Assembly: GCF_007993755.1 (NCBI RefSeq)
Contig: NZ_CP042467.1
Coordinates: 2,256,001-2,320,000, forward strand
Direction of reading: 5' to 3'
DNA length: 64,000 bases
Source of the DNA: Microvenator marinus
GTDB taxonomy: Bacteria; Myxococcota_A; Bradymonadia; Bradymonadales; Bradymonadaceae
The notes under the pieces are model-generated. The model was given only the letters and a program-made list of their open reading frames with translations, was not told the DNA's origin and made no database searches. Positions 16,936-25,733 of the stretch are shown here, piece by piece. The position numbers and the translations under genes were made by a program. Each line of letters begins with the position of its first letter. The stretch's first letter is position 1.

Positions 16936-17652
16936 ATGTGTAGTGTTGTGATTCGCCTGGAAAACGGCTCTGAACCCTCGCTCTGGCTCGCCGCAAATCG
17001 CGATGAAAACCTGGACAGGGCAAGCGCACCGAGTCAGCTGCGCGATTTTGGGGGAACTCGTGTGCTTGCACCGGTTGATTTGGTCGCCGGAGGGACCTGG
17101 ATCGGCATCAATGAATTTGGACTCCTCGTGGCCATCACCAATCGCTTCATGGAAGGTAGGCGCACGGATCTTCGCTCGCGAGGTGAATTGGTGAAGACCG
17201 CGCTGAAGTTCGATTCGAGCAAGGCGGCAGCGAGTTGGATGAGGTCGGTCGACCCGCGTGACTACAATCCATTCCATCTCATCGCCGCCGATTTGAGCGG
17301 TATAAACCTCTTGGTGGGCCGCCACGATGCGCCTGAGATTCAGCACTTTGATGGAGGCATTGTGGCTGTGACCGAGCGCAGCTTCTCGTCCCACGAGGAC
17401 ATGAGGGTGGACTACCTGAGCCGCAAAATCGCTGAAGCAAAGCACCTTTCTGACATGAAGGCGGCCATGAGCGAGCACCGCTCGATGGATTTCGGGATGC
17501 CGAAGATCCACGTCCCTGAGATCAACTACGGCTCACGAAGCTCATGGTTGCTCAAGCTAGGCGCATCGAACGAGCTCTGGATAACAGAAAAGCCGCCTCA
17601 AAGAGACGGCTACGAGAACTTTTCTGAGAGTTTGGACGCGCTCTTGGCTTAA
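16936..17652 (+). CDS. NRDE/TANGO2-family protein
   Basis: A 238-residue protein of the transport and Golgi organisation 2 (NRDE) family. It begins MCSVVIRL and contains the signature ANRDENLDR and the GGTWIGINEFGL block that follow each other in this family. Cys2 is the position of a possible N-terminal nucleophile if Met is removed. Family members are linked to haem or lipid handling in other organisms, but the biochemical role is not settled. Length is typical. It stands alone on the plus strand and overlaps the convergent VWA gene by 4 bases at the stops. Confidence 0.88.
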   Translation: MCSVVIRLENGSEPSLWLAANRDENLDRASAPSQLRDFGGTRVLAPVDLVAGGTWIGINEFGLLVAITNRFMEGRRTDLRSRGELVKTALKFDSSKAAASWMRSVDPRDYNPFHLIAADLSGINLLVGRHDAPEIQHFDGGIVAVTERSFSSHEDMRVDYLSRKIAEAKHLSDMKAAMSEHRSMDFGMPKIHVPEINYGSRSSWLLKLGASNELWITEKPPQRDGYENFSESLDALLA

Positions 17653-20324
17653 CGGCGCCGCCTCAAGAGGAAGCCAACCAAGAGGAGTCCGAGCCAACCT
17701 GCATTGGATGAGTTTTGCGTGGCACAGCCTGCTTGTGGTCCAGTCGAGCCGCCGCCGATCGATGCTGGCTCACCTTCGCTCGATGTCGGCTCAAGACCTT
17801 CACCACAGCCACAGATTGCAGACCAGTTATCCACAAACTCACTAAATGTCTGGCCGGAATGCGTGTCAGACACACCATCTGGACACATACACGTGTTAGT
17901 GAAGTTACATGCTTTGGGCTCGTCTACTGGAGCCAGGGTATAGACCCCTTCGAAGTCTTCCCAAGAGTCCGTAATATTATCCACGACGCCATCGCAGTTG
18001 TCGTCCAAGCCGTTGCAAAGCTCCGGCATTGGATCGAGCTTGGAAACACAGACCTCTGCGGCATCGATGCACTCAATACGTCCAAGTGAGCAGCGCCCAA
18101 ATGCGCCCTGAACCGTACAATCACGACTGATTTCATCAACTTCACCGTCACAGTCGTTGTCGAGGCCATCGCAGATTTCTTCAGACGGGAAAGTAACCTG
18201 TTCACAAACTTCCACGCCATTGACGCAGGTGGTCAAGCCCTCGGCGCAAACTCCTTCTAGGCCAGGCACGGTACAGGCATTGCCCGGCACACAACAATCC
18301 GTATCAGGCTGACAAACGTCCACACCTTCGATACAGGTCCAAACACCCTTCGGGCAAAGTCCAAGTGCATCAAAATTAGGGACATCACATTCGGTGCCTT
18401 CCTCTTGTTCGCATAAACACGCCAAGTGGGTTGTCACCTGATTGATGTCGCGCTTCTGCACCATGTTGCAGAAGTGCTCGGACAGGTTGACACGGTCACG
18501 AAGGGAGGGGTTCACGAAGTCCCAGCCCTCGCCCGGTGGTTGCGCATTGGGGCTATCTTTATGGGCAATCGCATCCACACCTCGTCCAGCAACGTAGAGA
18601 TATGGGTACTCGTAGCTGCCGTCTTCGGGCACGCTATTAAGGTTTTGGCCTTCGAAGTTCACATCGAACATACATTGAAGTTCTTGAGTAATGGCCGCAA
18701 TCGCCTCCAAAAGCTCTTGTGAGTTGTTGGTCTGGAACGCACCAGTACAATCGCCTCGCAAGTTCCCCCAGGCTCCCATGTTGGCACATGGGTCCACGTC
18801 CACCCCGCCGACGGAACAGGTACCTGTTCCGCCTGCGGCCGCTAGAATGTCGTTGAACTCAACATCGGTGCCGGAGCCCAGTCCGACAACATAAAGGGCC
18901 GCTACGTCCCTATGCTCACACGCCGCCACGATAGCCTGATAATAGGCATCAGACTGGCAGCAAGGTTGACCGTCATTGATCAACATCGTTGCGGAAGTTC
19001 GCTTGATCGCTTTGTCACTCTTCAACCTAGCGATCGAAATGTTTTGAGAACTCCCACATGTGCCTACATCAGACGACGAATTGCACGTCATTGAAGGTGC
19101 GGCAGGTTCGCCCGAATTTCGCGGGATGACTCGAATCTCAACCTGCCCCGTGGCGGCAAGGGCTCGAGGGACGGTGAACGAGTAAATCATCGACTCTGAG
19201 CAAGAGCGTCTGACAACGTGATAGCCAAGAACCACCGTTTGGGCAGGATTTCCGCCCCGTGCCTCGATCGTAGCCGTCTCGCAATCGTTGTCGTAGTCTC
19301 CCTGGAGATAGAGCAAGAGTTCCATGTCACCGGTCGACGACGCGACGTTGAATTGATGTGAATAATAGGAAGGACGATTGTTGAACTGCCGGTAGTCGTC
19401 CTGAATATCAAAGCTTGCTTCACGCACGCATTCGCTATTAGCGGACACACGAATCGCCGTTCCAGTAGGCGTATTACCGCCTGGGCCGGTTGCATTCAAT
19501 GCGTTCATGATCGCGGTATGGTTATCCGTATTGCAACCTTCGACGGTCCACGCGCTGGTTCCTGCAAAGAGAGAAAGGCCAAATGCAGCGAGGTCTGGGT
19601 CTCGCTCGGACGACTCGTATGTCAACATCGAGATAGCCTTCTTCGCCTGTCCCCACTTGTCTAGTCTTCCGCATGCTTCGCGGTTTGTGATGGTTCCCAG
19701 GTAGGTGTTGGCCCTGTTCTCGAGAGTGACTTCGAGCCAGTTGTTGTTATTGTTGCAATCTAAGCAAGTGTCAGAGGAAGCGATAAACTCGATGGTAATC
19801 TCTCCACCCACGACAGAACTCGGATCAATCAAGATCGAGGTGTTTGCTGTGTTTTGGCACTTTTTATCTGGGTCCCAAGTATCAACTTGGACACCATTGA
19901 CGAAAACACGATAGAATTCGCCTCCACTATTGAAGTTGCCTCGCCCTTCAGCCTGAATCCAAAGCTCTCCGGTCGCGGGAGGTAGACCAGACCATGTAAA
20001 CGTATGCCGATAGCCACACGTTGAATTGGATTTACTCAGTTCGCTGCGATCTGAGACTGCCCAAGACCCCATAGGCGCGCACTCGGCGGCTGAACTCACC
20101 TCAAATCTGTCCCCGTCGAACTCCTGACAAACTTTACACGTTTGGTCAGCTTCGCCCTGATCCATTGATCCCGAGCGGTCCAACATCATCATGATGTTGG
20201 GCGGAAGCTCAGGTTCAATTTCGGTCACGTTAGCCGGGCTACACGTGAAATCCCACGCCATCGCGCTGGCGGGGATAAAGGAAAGAATGGCGCCAAGGGC
20301 CAAGATTCGAGAAAAAAAGTTCAT
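17649..20324 (-). CDS. Large VWA-domain surface protein with MopE-like repeats and MYXO-CTERM-like tail
   Basis: An 891-residue secreted protein. The signal peptide ends near SAMA-WD. The VWA MIDAS motif DRSGSM is at D49-M54. The VWA fold appears to be interrupted by two beta-rich insertions (about 85-210 and 320-430) before it resumes at TMLINDGQPCC and LYVVGLGSGTDVEF. The C-terminal part has Cys/Asp repeats of the MopE putative-metal-binding type (EEICDGLDNDCDGEVDE, ELCNGLDDNCDGVVDN). The tail has a Cys, a short spacer, a hydrophobic helix and RRRR, as in MYXO-CTERM sorting signals recognised by myxosortases. Start: GGGAG lies seven bases before ATG. Likely displayed on the cell surface and possibly adhesive; the ligand is unknown. 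Confidence 0.87.
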   Translation of the reverse strand: MNFFSRILALGAILSFIPASAMAWDFTCSPANVTEIEPELPPNIMMMLDRSGSMDQGEADQTCKVCQEFDGDRFEVSSAAECAPMGSWAVSDRSELSKSNSTCGYRHTFTWSGLPPATGELWIQAEGRGNFNSGGEFYRVFVNGVQVDTWDPDKKCQNTANTSILIDPSSVVGGEITIEFIASSDTCLDCNNNNNWLEVTLENRANTYLGTITNREACGRLDKWGQAKKAISMLTYESSERDPDLAAFGLSLFAGTSAWTVEGCNTDNHTAIMNALNATGPGGNTPTGTAIRVSANSECVREASFDIQDDYRQFNNRPSYYSHQFNVASSTGDMELLLYLQGDYDNDCETATIEARGGNPAQTVVLGYHVVRRSCSESMIYSFTVPRALAATGQVEIRVIPRNSGEPAAPSMTCNSSSDVGTCGSSQNISIARLKSDKAIKRTSATMLINDGQPCCQSDAYYQAIVAACEHRDVAALYVVGLGSGTDVEFNDILAAAGGTGTCSVGGVDVDPCANMGAWGNLRGDCTGAFQTNNSQELLEAIAAITQELQCMFDVNFEGQNLNSVPEDGSYEYPYLYVAGRGVDAIAHKDSPNAQPPGEGWDFVNPSLRDRVNLSEHFCNMVQKRDINQVTTHLACLCEQEEGTECDVPNFDALGLCPKGVWTCIEGVDVCQPDTDCCVPGNACTVPGLEGVCAEGLTTCVNGVEVCEQVTFPSEEICDGLDNDCDGEVDEISRDCTVQGAFGRCSLGRIECIDAAEVCVSKLDPMPELCNGLDDNCDGVVDNITDSWEDFEGVYTLAPVDEPKACNFTNTCMCPDGVSDTHSGQTFSEFVDNWSAICGCGEGLEPTSSEGEPASIGGGSTGPQAGCATQNSSNAGWLGLLLVGFLLRRRR

Positions 20325-20406
20325 CTGGTCACTCCCATCGAGGTCGTCAGAGAGGTAAACAGCAAGTTACATGCCGAGAATATTGCGGCGGACTCGCCGA
20401 ACTACA

Positions 20407-20431
20407 AGGTGTATTCAGGGCGAATACACTT
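20407..20431. promoter_or_regulatory. Hairpin/inverted repeat upstream of VWA gene
   Basis: GTGTATTC (20409-20416), loop AGGGC, GAATACAC (20422-20429) is a perfect 8-bp inverted repeat, extended by a G-T and an A-T pair. It lies 76 bases upstream of the VWA gene start and downstream of the next lipoprotein gene on the same strand. There is no T-run after it in the minus direction, so an operator or mRNA leader structure is more likely than a terminator. Confidence 0.35.
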
Positions 20432-20507
20432 AGGTTGAGACGATCCAAGAGTAGGTGGGGAATGGTCAATGGATTGACAGATCGTGAACTTTTTACGTAA
20501 GGGGGAC

Positions 20508-21677
20508 TTAGTTGATCACGATCGAATAGTTGAAGGGCGTTGAGGAATTGATGACTTTGTCTACGACGATGAAGTAGTCGCCGGCAGCTGGAGCGACCCA
20601 GTCCACATCTTCGATTCCCGTGAAGTGTTGCAAGCAAGTTGGCGTCGCACTGCACCCTTCCATGATGAAAATACCATTGGCATTGGAGTCACCCGTCTCC
20701 GTATCGATGGTCACGATCGCACCAGCCTGAAGCCCGGGCAACGAGAAGACTACGTCGTAGCCAGGTTGATTGGTGTTTCCGCACGAGTCGTTGGTGGAGA
20801 AATTGAAATTGCTATCGTACGCACGACCGCTACCCGCAAATGTACCACCGTTTCCGGTGACTACGATCGGGGCCGCACACACGTTTCCATCGCATGCTCC
20901 GGCGGTACAGGATGCGCCGCACTCTGCAATCTCCGGCTGCCCGGAAGGGTCGCAAATTGCAAGATCGTCGCCCATACAGGTCTCTTCACCGGGCGTACAC
21001 GAGGCGGCCTCGACTTCCAGACTAAGTTCGAACTGACCCGGATTTCCAAACTTCACTTCCAAAACCAGGAAGTGCTCGCCCGCTTCCAAGAATGCTTCGC
21101 CGAATTCGATATCGGTACAACGCTCAGTGGTGCCCGCGTCTTCGCAAGTCCTGCGGAAATCGAGCACACCGTCAAACTGCCCCGACCAAGACGCATCATA
21201 AGAAACCAAGCTGCGTTCGGAGAGCTCAAAGCGGAACACTCGCTCACGGCCTGACATCTCGCCGCCACACTCAGAGGCAGTGGTGTCCACGCCTTCGGTC
21301 ACAAACGATCCCGTTTGAGTAACCGGAGTTCCGGGCACTAGCATCCCCAAGTCCACAGCAATCTCGCACGAGTCACGACTCAGACACTCTTCCTCAATAC
21401 AAACCTGGTCTTGTGTGCACGCATCACAAGGATCCGGTGGATCCATATCAGGGTCCATGTCTGAATCCATGTCGGGATCGGGCATGTCCGTGTCTGCGTC
21501 GGGTTCTGAATCCGGCATATCTTCGCCTGAATCTCCGGCCGCGTCAGGCTCTCCCATATCCGACATGTCCTCCACCGGACCTACGTCAGGGAAAACCACA
21601 TCAGGTGGACCAGTGGGGTCGTCGGAACAACCAAAAGCCACCAACCCCAAGAATAACAACAAGATGATTCGCGCCAT
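20508..21677 (-). CDS. Lipoprotein with long Asp/Met/Pro tether and two beta-sandwich domains
   Basis: A lipoprotein of about 389 residues. The signal peptide MARIILLLFLGLVAFGC has the lipidated Cys at residue 17, followed directly by SDDP. A very acidic Met/Asp/Pro tether of about 60 residues follows (pieces such as EDMPDSEPDADTDMPD and DMDSDMDPDMDP), then a small Cys-rich motif (PCDACTQDQVCIEEECL). Two jelly-roll-like domains come next, separated by a Cys-rich linker (CTPGEETCMGDDLAICD). They resemble bacterial pre-peptidase C-terminal domains, as in FGEAFLEAGEHFLVLEV and WVAPAAGDYFIVVDKV. No enzyme domain is present, so binding or adhesion is likely. The start could also be the ATG at 21683. 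Confidence 0.8.
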   Translation of the reverse strand: MARIILLLFLGLVAFGCSDDPTGPPDVVFPDVGPVEDMSDMGEPDAAGDSGEDMPDSEPDADTDMPDPDMDSDMDPDMDPPDPCDACTQDQVCIEEECLSRDSCEIAVDLGMLVPGTPVTQTGSFVTEGVDTTASECGGEMSGRERVFRFELSERSLVSYDASWSGQFDGVLDFRRTCEDAGTTERCTDIEFGEAFLEAGEHFLVLEVKFGNPGQFELSLEVEAASCTPGEETCMGDDLAICDPSGQPEIAECGASCTAGACDGNVCAAPIVVTGNGGTFAGSGRAYDSNFNFSTNDSCGNTNQPGYDVVFSLPGLQAGAIVTIDTETGDSNANGIFIMEGCSATPTCLQHFTGIEDVDWVAPAAGDYFIVVDKVINSSTPFNYSIVIN

Positions 21678-21781
21678 CCACATATCCCACGTAAAAAATC
21701 TGCCTTTTAGGCGAATTGAGCTACTTGGGAGATTAGTTGAGGATGCCGCCAGAATCAATAAACGAGGGACGCAATCGGCTG

Positions 21782-22705
21782 TTAATGTACGCCCGGGAGT
21801 CCTCTCAACGGCGCGTGAAGCCTCTGATCGTGAGTCTCAGCTTCTTGAGCAGGTTGCACAAAACTGACTACCGCGCTGCAAATCCATGCGATTTTCCCGG
21901 GGAGACTCACCCATACACGGCCTTTGGTTGGATCCGCATTGCCTCGCAACACCTTGAGCCCAATTCCTCGGTAGAGGCGACTCGCCACAAGGATGGCGAA
22001 TCGAGAGCGTGCGGGGATAAATTTCATCCCGATTTGTGCAGACTCATAGTAGCGCTCGGCGAGCTCCAAAACGTCAACGATCACGGACTTGAGCGCCGCA
22101 TGTTCTGCACTCCCACTCAAGACCGATTCGCTCGTGATACCAACGCGATTGAGCCTTTCAGCAGGTAGATAGACACGGCCCCTAGCGGCATCTTCCACCA
22201 CATCACGGCAGATATTTGTGAGCTGCATCCCCACGCCCAAGTCGATCGCGTGCGCCATCGCTTTAGGGTCCTTAACTCCGAGAATTGGGCACATCAAAAG
22301 GCCCACCACACCCGCCACGCGGTACGAGTATCGAAGAAGGTCTTCATCACTCTGGAAAATCACCCGGCCAAGGTCAGACTCCACACCTTCAATGAGCTCG
22401 TAGAGCCCTTGCACGTCCAAGCCGCGGCGCTCGGCCATCTCCAAAAAGGCGGTCACAACGCGCGCTGTCTGCTCGTCCACCAGTGCGTCTTCTTCGCCCG
22501 CGAGCATCTTCCTGAGTCCAGTGAGCTTCACCCTCGCCACATCGGCGTCAGGGGCTTCGTCGGCCATATCGTCGATGACGCGGCAGATCGTGTAGAGAAC
22601 AGCCGCATCATCTCGCTGGTCCGGCGCAAGGAAGAACGCAGCCCACCGAAACGAGCGTGCGTGCTTCGAAAGCGTCTGCCTCGAAAGTCGAACAATATCG
22701 CTCAC
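21782..22705 (-). CDS. crtB: Phytoene synthase
   Basis: A 307-residue trans-isoprenyl diphosphate synthase of the squalene/phytoene synthase family, which condenses two geranylgeranyl diphosphates head-to-head into phytoene. The two Mg-binding Asp motifs are present: DDMAD at D45-D49 and D168-D172 in NICRDVVEDAARGRVYLP. The substrate-binding opening (SKHARSFRWAAFFL) is also typical. Its start overlaps the stop of the phytoene desaturase gene by 4 bases, giving a crtI-crtB operon on the minus strand. Phytoene rather than squalene synthesis is inferred from that partner. Confidence 0.94.
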   Translation of the reverse strand: MSDIVRLSRQTLSKHARSFRWAAFFLAPDQRDDAAVLYTICRVIDDMADEAPDADVARVKLTGLRKMLAGEEDALVDEQTARVVTAFLEMAERRGLDVQGLYELIEGVESDLGRVIFQSDEDLLRYSYRVAGVVGLLMCPILGVKDPKAMAHAIDLGVGMQLTNICRDVVEDAARGRVYLPAERLNRVGITSESVLSGSAEHAALKSVIVDVLELAERYYESAQIGMKFIPARSRFAILVASRLYRGIGLKVLRGNADPTKGRVWVSLPGKIAWICSAVVSFVQPAQEAETHDQRLHAPLRGLPGVH

Positions 22706-24222
22706 GCCGACTTCCTCAGCTTAAGTTCCGGAAGAGGCAGCCGCTCAGATGGCGAGAGATGAGGCACCACTCGCTCCAAGACCTTTGATGTGCAGAGAAC
22801 GCCCGGAACTCCGGCTCCCGGATGCGTTCCAGCGCCTACAAAGTAGAGCCCTTTCACGTCTTCGGACTCGTTGTGGTAACGGAACCATGCGGACTGCTGC
22901 AAAATGGGTTCAGGCCCAAAGGCCGCACCGTCAGCCGAGCGCAATTCCTCTTCGAAATACGTCGGGGTGATGAACTTGGACGTGACGAGGTTTTCGCGAA
23001 GCCCTGGCAGCATACGCTTTTCCAACGATTCCATAATCCGGTCGAAATAGGCTTCGCCCTCTTTCTCCCAGTCGATGCCGCTCTTGGTGTTCGGGACCGG
23101 CGAAAGCACGTACATGTTTTCATGCCCTGGAGGTGCTACGCTTGCGTCACTGCGGGTCGGGGCGTGCAGGTAAAGCGAGAAATCATCAGCGAGAACTTTC
23201 TTATCGAAAATATCGTCGAGCAGGCCCTTATAGCGAGGTCCGAGCACGATCGTGTGGTGTGCCTGCTCAGGCCAAATCTTCTTGGCCCCGAAATAGGCTA
23301 CAAAAAGACTCATCGAGTTCTTGACCCCGTTGACCTTTCGGTTCGAGTGCTTCCGACGATTTTCCGGCGCCACCATCGTGCGGTAGGTCATGGTCGGGTC
23401 TGCGTTGCTAACCACGAAACTCGCCTCAAATCGGCGACCGTCTTCAAGGCGAACGGCACTCGCCTGCCCGTTTGTCACCTCGATCTCAGCAACCGGCGCA
23501 TTGTAATGCACCTCCACCCCAAGCTCGTCGAGGAGGCGCGTCAACGCGTTGACCAGTGCGGTGGTCCCGCCTTTGGCGTAATGAACACCCCACTTTCGCT
23601 CGAGCCAGTGAATCAGCATATAGATCGAGGTCGCTCGGAAGGGGTTTCCGCCGATCAGAAGTGGCTGGAAGCTGAAAGCCTGCCTGAGCCGCTCGTCTTT
23701 GATGTACTTGGAGACGAGCCCGTACACCGAGCGATAATTCTCAAGCTTCATCATATCCGGCACGACTTTAAGCATGTCGGTGACTTTGCCAAACGGAATA
23801 TCGGCGAGCTCTGTGTAGCCTACGTCGAAGATGCGGCGGGAATGCTCAGCGAGCTTTAGGTAGCCATCCACGTCTTCAGGGTTGAGGTCGCGGATGTTGG
23901 CGAGAAGCCTTTCCTCGTCCCCAACATAGTCAAACTGAGAGCCGTCGTCGTACATGATGCGGTAGAAAGGATCGACCGGCATCAGTTCGTAATAATCTCG
24001 CCAGTCTCGCCCCGCTGCTTCGAAAAGCTCCTCGAAGAGATAAGGTGCGGTGATGACGGTTGGTCCGGCATCGAACGAAAACCCATCTTGTTTGAAGACC
24101 CGAGCTCGCCCGCCGGCTTCCGGCAATGCCTCCAAGAGCACAACTGGATAACCGAGTACACGCATTCGAATGGCGGCCGAAAGCCCCCCAAACCCACTCC
24201 CGATGACAACTACTGGCTTCAT
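22702..24222 (-). CDS. crtI: Phytoene desaturase (CrtI family)
   Basis: A 506-residue FAD-dependent carotenoid desaturase that introduces double bonds into phytoene on the way to coloured carotenoids. The N-terminal dinucleotide-binding motif is VVIGSGFGGLSAA, followed by FDAGPTVITAPYLFEELF, a segment typical of CrtI. The C-terminal signature YFVGAGTHPGAGVPGVL is complete. Length and motif set fit bacterial CrtI. First gene of the crtI-crtB pair. A 9-bp inverted repeat lies in the 110-bp upstream region (24248-24284) and may control the operon. The number of desaturation steps cannot be told from sequence. Confidence 0.94.
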   Translation of the reverse strand: MKPVVVIGSGFGGLSAAIRMRVLGYPVVLLEALPEAGGRARVFKQDGFSFDAGPTVITAPYLFEELFEAAGRDWRDYYELMPVDPFYRIMYDDGSQFDYVGDEERLLANIRDLNPEDVDGYLKLAEHSRRIFDVGYTELADIPFGKVTDMLKVVPDMMKLENYRSVYGLVSKYIKDERLRQAFSFQPLLIGGNPFRATSIYMLIHWLERKWGVHYAKGGTTALVNALTRLLDELGVEVHYNAPVAEIEVTNGQASAVRLEDGRRFEASFVVSNADPTMTYRTMVAPENRRKHSNRKVNGVKNSMSLFVAYFGAKKIWPEQAHHTIVLGPRYKGLLDDIFDKKVLADDFSLYLHAPTRSDASVAPPGHENMYVLSPVPNTKSGIDWEKEGEAYFDRIMESLEKRMLPGLRENLVTSKFITPTYFEEELRSADGAAFGPEPILQQSAWFRYHNESEDVKGLYFVGAGTHPGAGVPGVLCTSKVLERVVPHLSPSERLPLPELKLRKSA

Positions 24223-24247
24223 TCACATACCTCTGACATTCGTCGTT

Positions 24248-24284
24248 CTGAGCATCTCATTGTTCTCGCACTTATGATGCTCAG
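24248..24284. promoter_or_regulatory. 9-bp inverted repeat upstream of crtI
   Basis: CTGAGCATC at 24248-24256 and GATGCTCAG at 24276-24284 form a perfect 9-bp inverted repeat around a 19-base spacer. It is placed 26-62 bases upstream of the crtI start on the minus strand, where an activator or repressor could meet RNA polymerase. No clear sigma-70 boxes were recognised. The regulator is not in the window. Confidence 0.4.
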
Positions 24285-24332
24285 GGTCGGCCGCAGATAC
24301 ATCGGACCCCTACTTTTTGAACAGGGTTGGAC

Positions 24333-24932
24333 CTAGCCGAGCTTTGGACGGTGCTCGATCACGTGGTCGATAAGCCCGTACTCTTTGGCTTCTGCCGCAC
24401 TCATGTAGTAATCACGGTCGGTATCTTTATCGATACGTTCTGCGGCCTGGCCTGTGTTTTCGACCAAGATCTCGTTGAGTCGCTCTTTGAGCCGCAGAAT
24501 TTCACGTGCCTGGATCTCAATATCAGTCGCCTGGCCACCGATACCACCCCGCATCAAGGGTTGGTGAATCAGGATCCGTGAGTGTGGCAACGCATAACGC
24601 TTGCCCTTTTGGCCTGAGCTCAACAAAAGCGCGCCCATCGAAGCGGCCTGCCCGAGGCAAATCGTACTCACCTCTGGACGGATGTATTGCATGGTGTCGA
24701 AAATCGCCAAACCCGCAGTCACACTGCCACCCGGCGAGTTGATGTAGAGGTCGATGCCCTTCTCAGGATCTTCGCTCTCAAGAAAGAGCAACTGAGCAAT
24801 GATCGAGTTTGCAATATCGTCGGTTACTGGCGTGCCGAGGAACACAATCCGGTCCTTAAGCAATCGACTAAAAATATCCCAACCGCGCTCACCGCGATGC
24901 GTTTGTTCAACCACATAAGGTATAAAAGACAT
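24333..24932 (-). CDS. clpP: ATP-dependent Clp protease proteolytic subunit
   Basis: A 199-residue serine peptidase that forms the tetradecameric chamber of Clp proteases together with an AAA+ unfoldase. The catalytic Ser is in [11 protein letters not shown] (S98), the His in [10 protein letters not shown] (H123), and the Asp lies in the DTDRD segment near residue 172. The handle region ([18 protein letters not shown]) is intact. Length is standard. It lies 9 bases downstream of tatC, which is unusual because clpP is more often placed with clpX or tig. No clpX is seen in the window. Confidence 0.97.
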   Translation of the reverse strand: MSFIPYVVEQTHRGERGWDIFSRLLKDRIVFLGTPVTDDIANSIIAQLLFLESEDPEKGIDLYINSPGGSVTAGLAIFDTMQYIRPEVSTICLGQAASMGALLLSSGQKGKRYALPHSRILIHQPLMRGGIGGQATDIEIQAREILRLKERLNEILVENTGQAAERIDKDTDRDYYMSAAEAKEYGLIDHVIEHRPKLG

Positions 24933-24941
24933 AAATCCTCT

Positions 24942-25733
24942 CTATGTTTCGCTCATCGCGCTCTCGCGCGCTGCTTTGCGCTCATTTTGGCGCGTGAAGT
25001 ACCATGCGACGCCGATCGACAAAAAGTATAAAACGGATAGCGGAAGAGCCATCAGGACCTGGGTAATCACGTCAGGCGGCGTCAAAATAGCGGCCACAAT
25101 GAATGAAGCCACCACGGAATGGCGCCAGTACGTGATCAAATGACGGTGCGTAATCAGCCCAACTTTGGCCATAAACGACGTCACGACAGGCAACTGAAAG
25201 ATGATCCCAAATCCAATCAAAAGTTTTGAGGTCAGCCCGAGGTATTCGCTCATCATCAACTCGGGTTGAGACACCGTCTCAGAAAACCCAAGCAGGAATT
25301 CGTAGCCTTGCGGCATGACCACCACAAAACAAAAGGTCGACCCTAGGAGAAAGAAGAAGAACGACGAAACCATGAACGGGAGCAAGGTCTTTTTCTCGTG
25401 GTCGTAGAGCCCCGGTGAGACAAAAGACCAGAGCTGGAAAATCACCACCGGCAGCGCGATAAACACACCGCCGAGGATCGATGTCTTCAAGAGCACAAAG
25501 AATGGCTCAGCCAGATCCTTGTGGTGCATTTGCGCCAGATCGGCTTCGGAAGCGGCATTCTGAAGCGGGATGAGTAGGAACTGAAAGAGAGGCTCGGCCC
25601 AAGTCCAGCAAATCCCGAATCCTACAGCGATCGCCACAAAGGATTTCAAGAATCTCACACGGAGTTCTCGAAGGTGCTCAAACACGCTCATTCGCGCATC
25701 GGCATAAGGATCTGGTGTCTCGTCAACGCTCAT
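24942..25733 (-). CDS. tatC: Sec-independent protein translocase TatC
   Basis: A 263-residue polytopic membrane protein, the receptor subunit of the twin-arginine translocase that exports folded proteins. The cytoplasmic N-terminus carries MSVFEHLRELRVR, which matches the TatC signature where twin-arginine signals bind. Six hydrophobic helices follow, with conserved pieces such as FQLWSFVSPGLYDHEKK and GFGIIFQLPV. Length is typical. It overlaps tatB by 4 bases and is followed by clpP. Confidence 0.96.
   Translation of the reverse strand: MSVDETPDPYADARMSVFEHLRELRVRFLKSFVAIAVGFGICWTWAEPLFQFLLIPLQNAASEADLAQMHHKDLAEPFFVLLKTSILGGVFIALPVVIFQLWSFVSPGLYDHEKKTLLPFMVSSFFFFLLGSTFCFVVVMPQGYEFLLGFSETVSQPELMMSEYLGLTSKLLIGFGIIFQLPVVTSFMAKVGLITHRHLITYWRHSVVASFIVAAILTPPDVITQVLMALPLSVLYFLSIGVAWYFTRQNERKAARESAMSET

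Noticed and set aside
20407-20431. Hairpin between two minus-strand genes read as a terminator
   Set aside because: No T-run follows on the minus strand, so it is listed as a possible operator instead.
22822-23859. 345-codon plus-strand frame opposite crtI
   Set aside because: crtI has full family motifs over the same bases; the antisense frame is a shadow.
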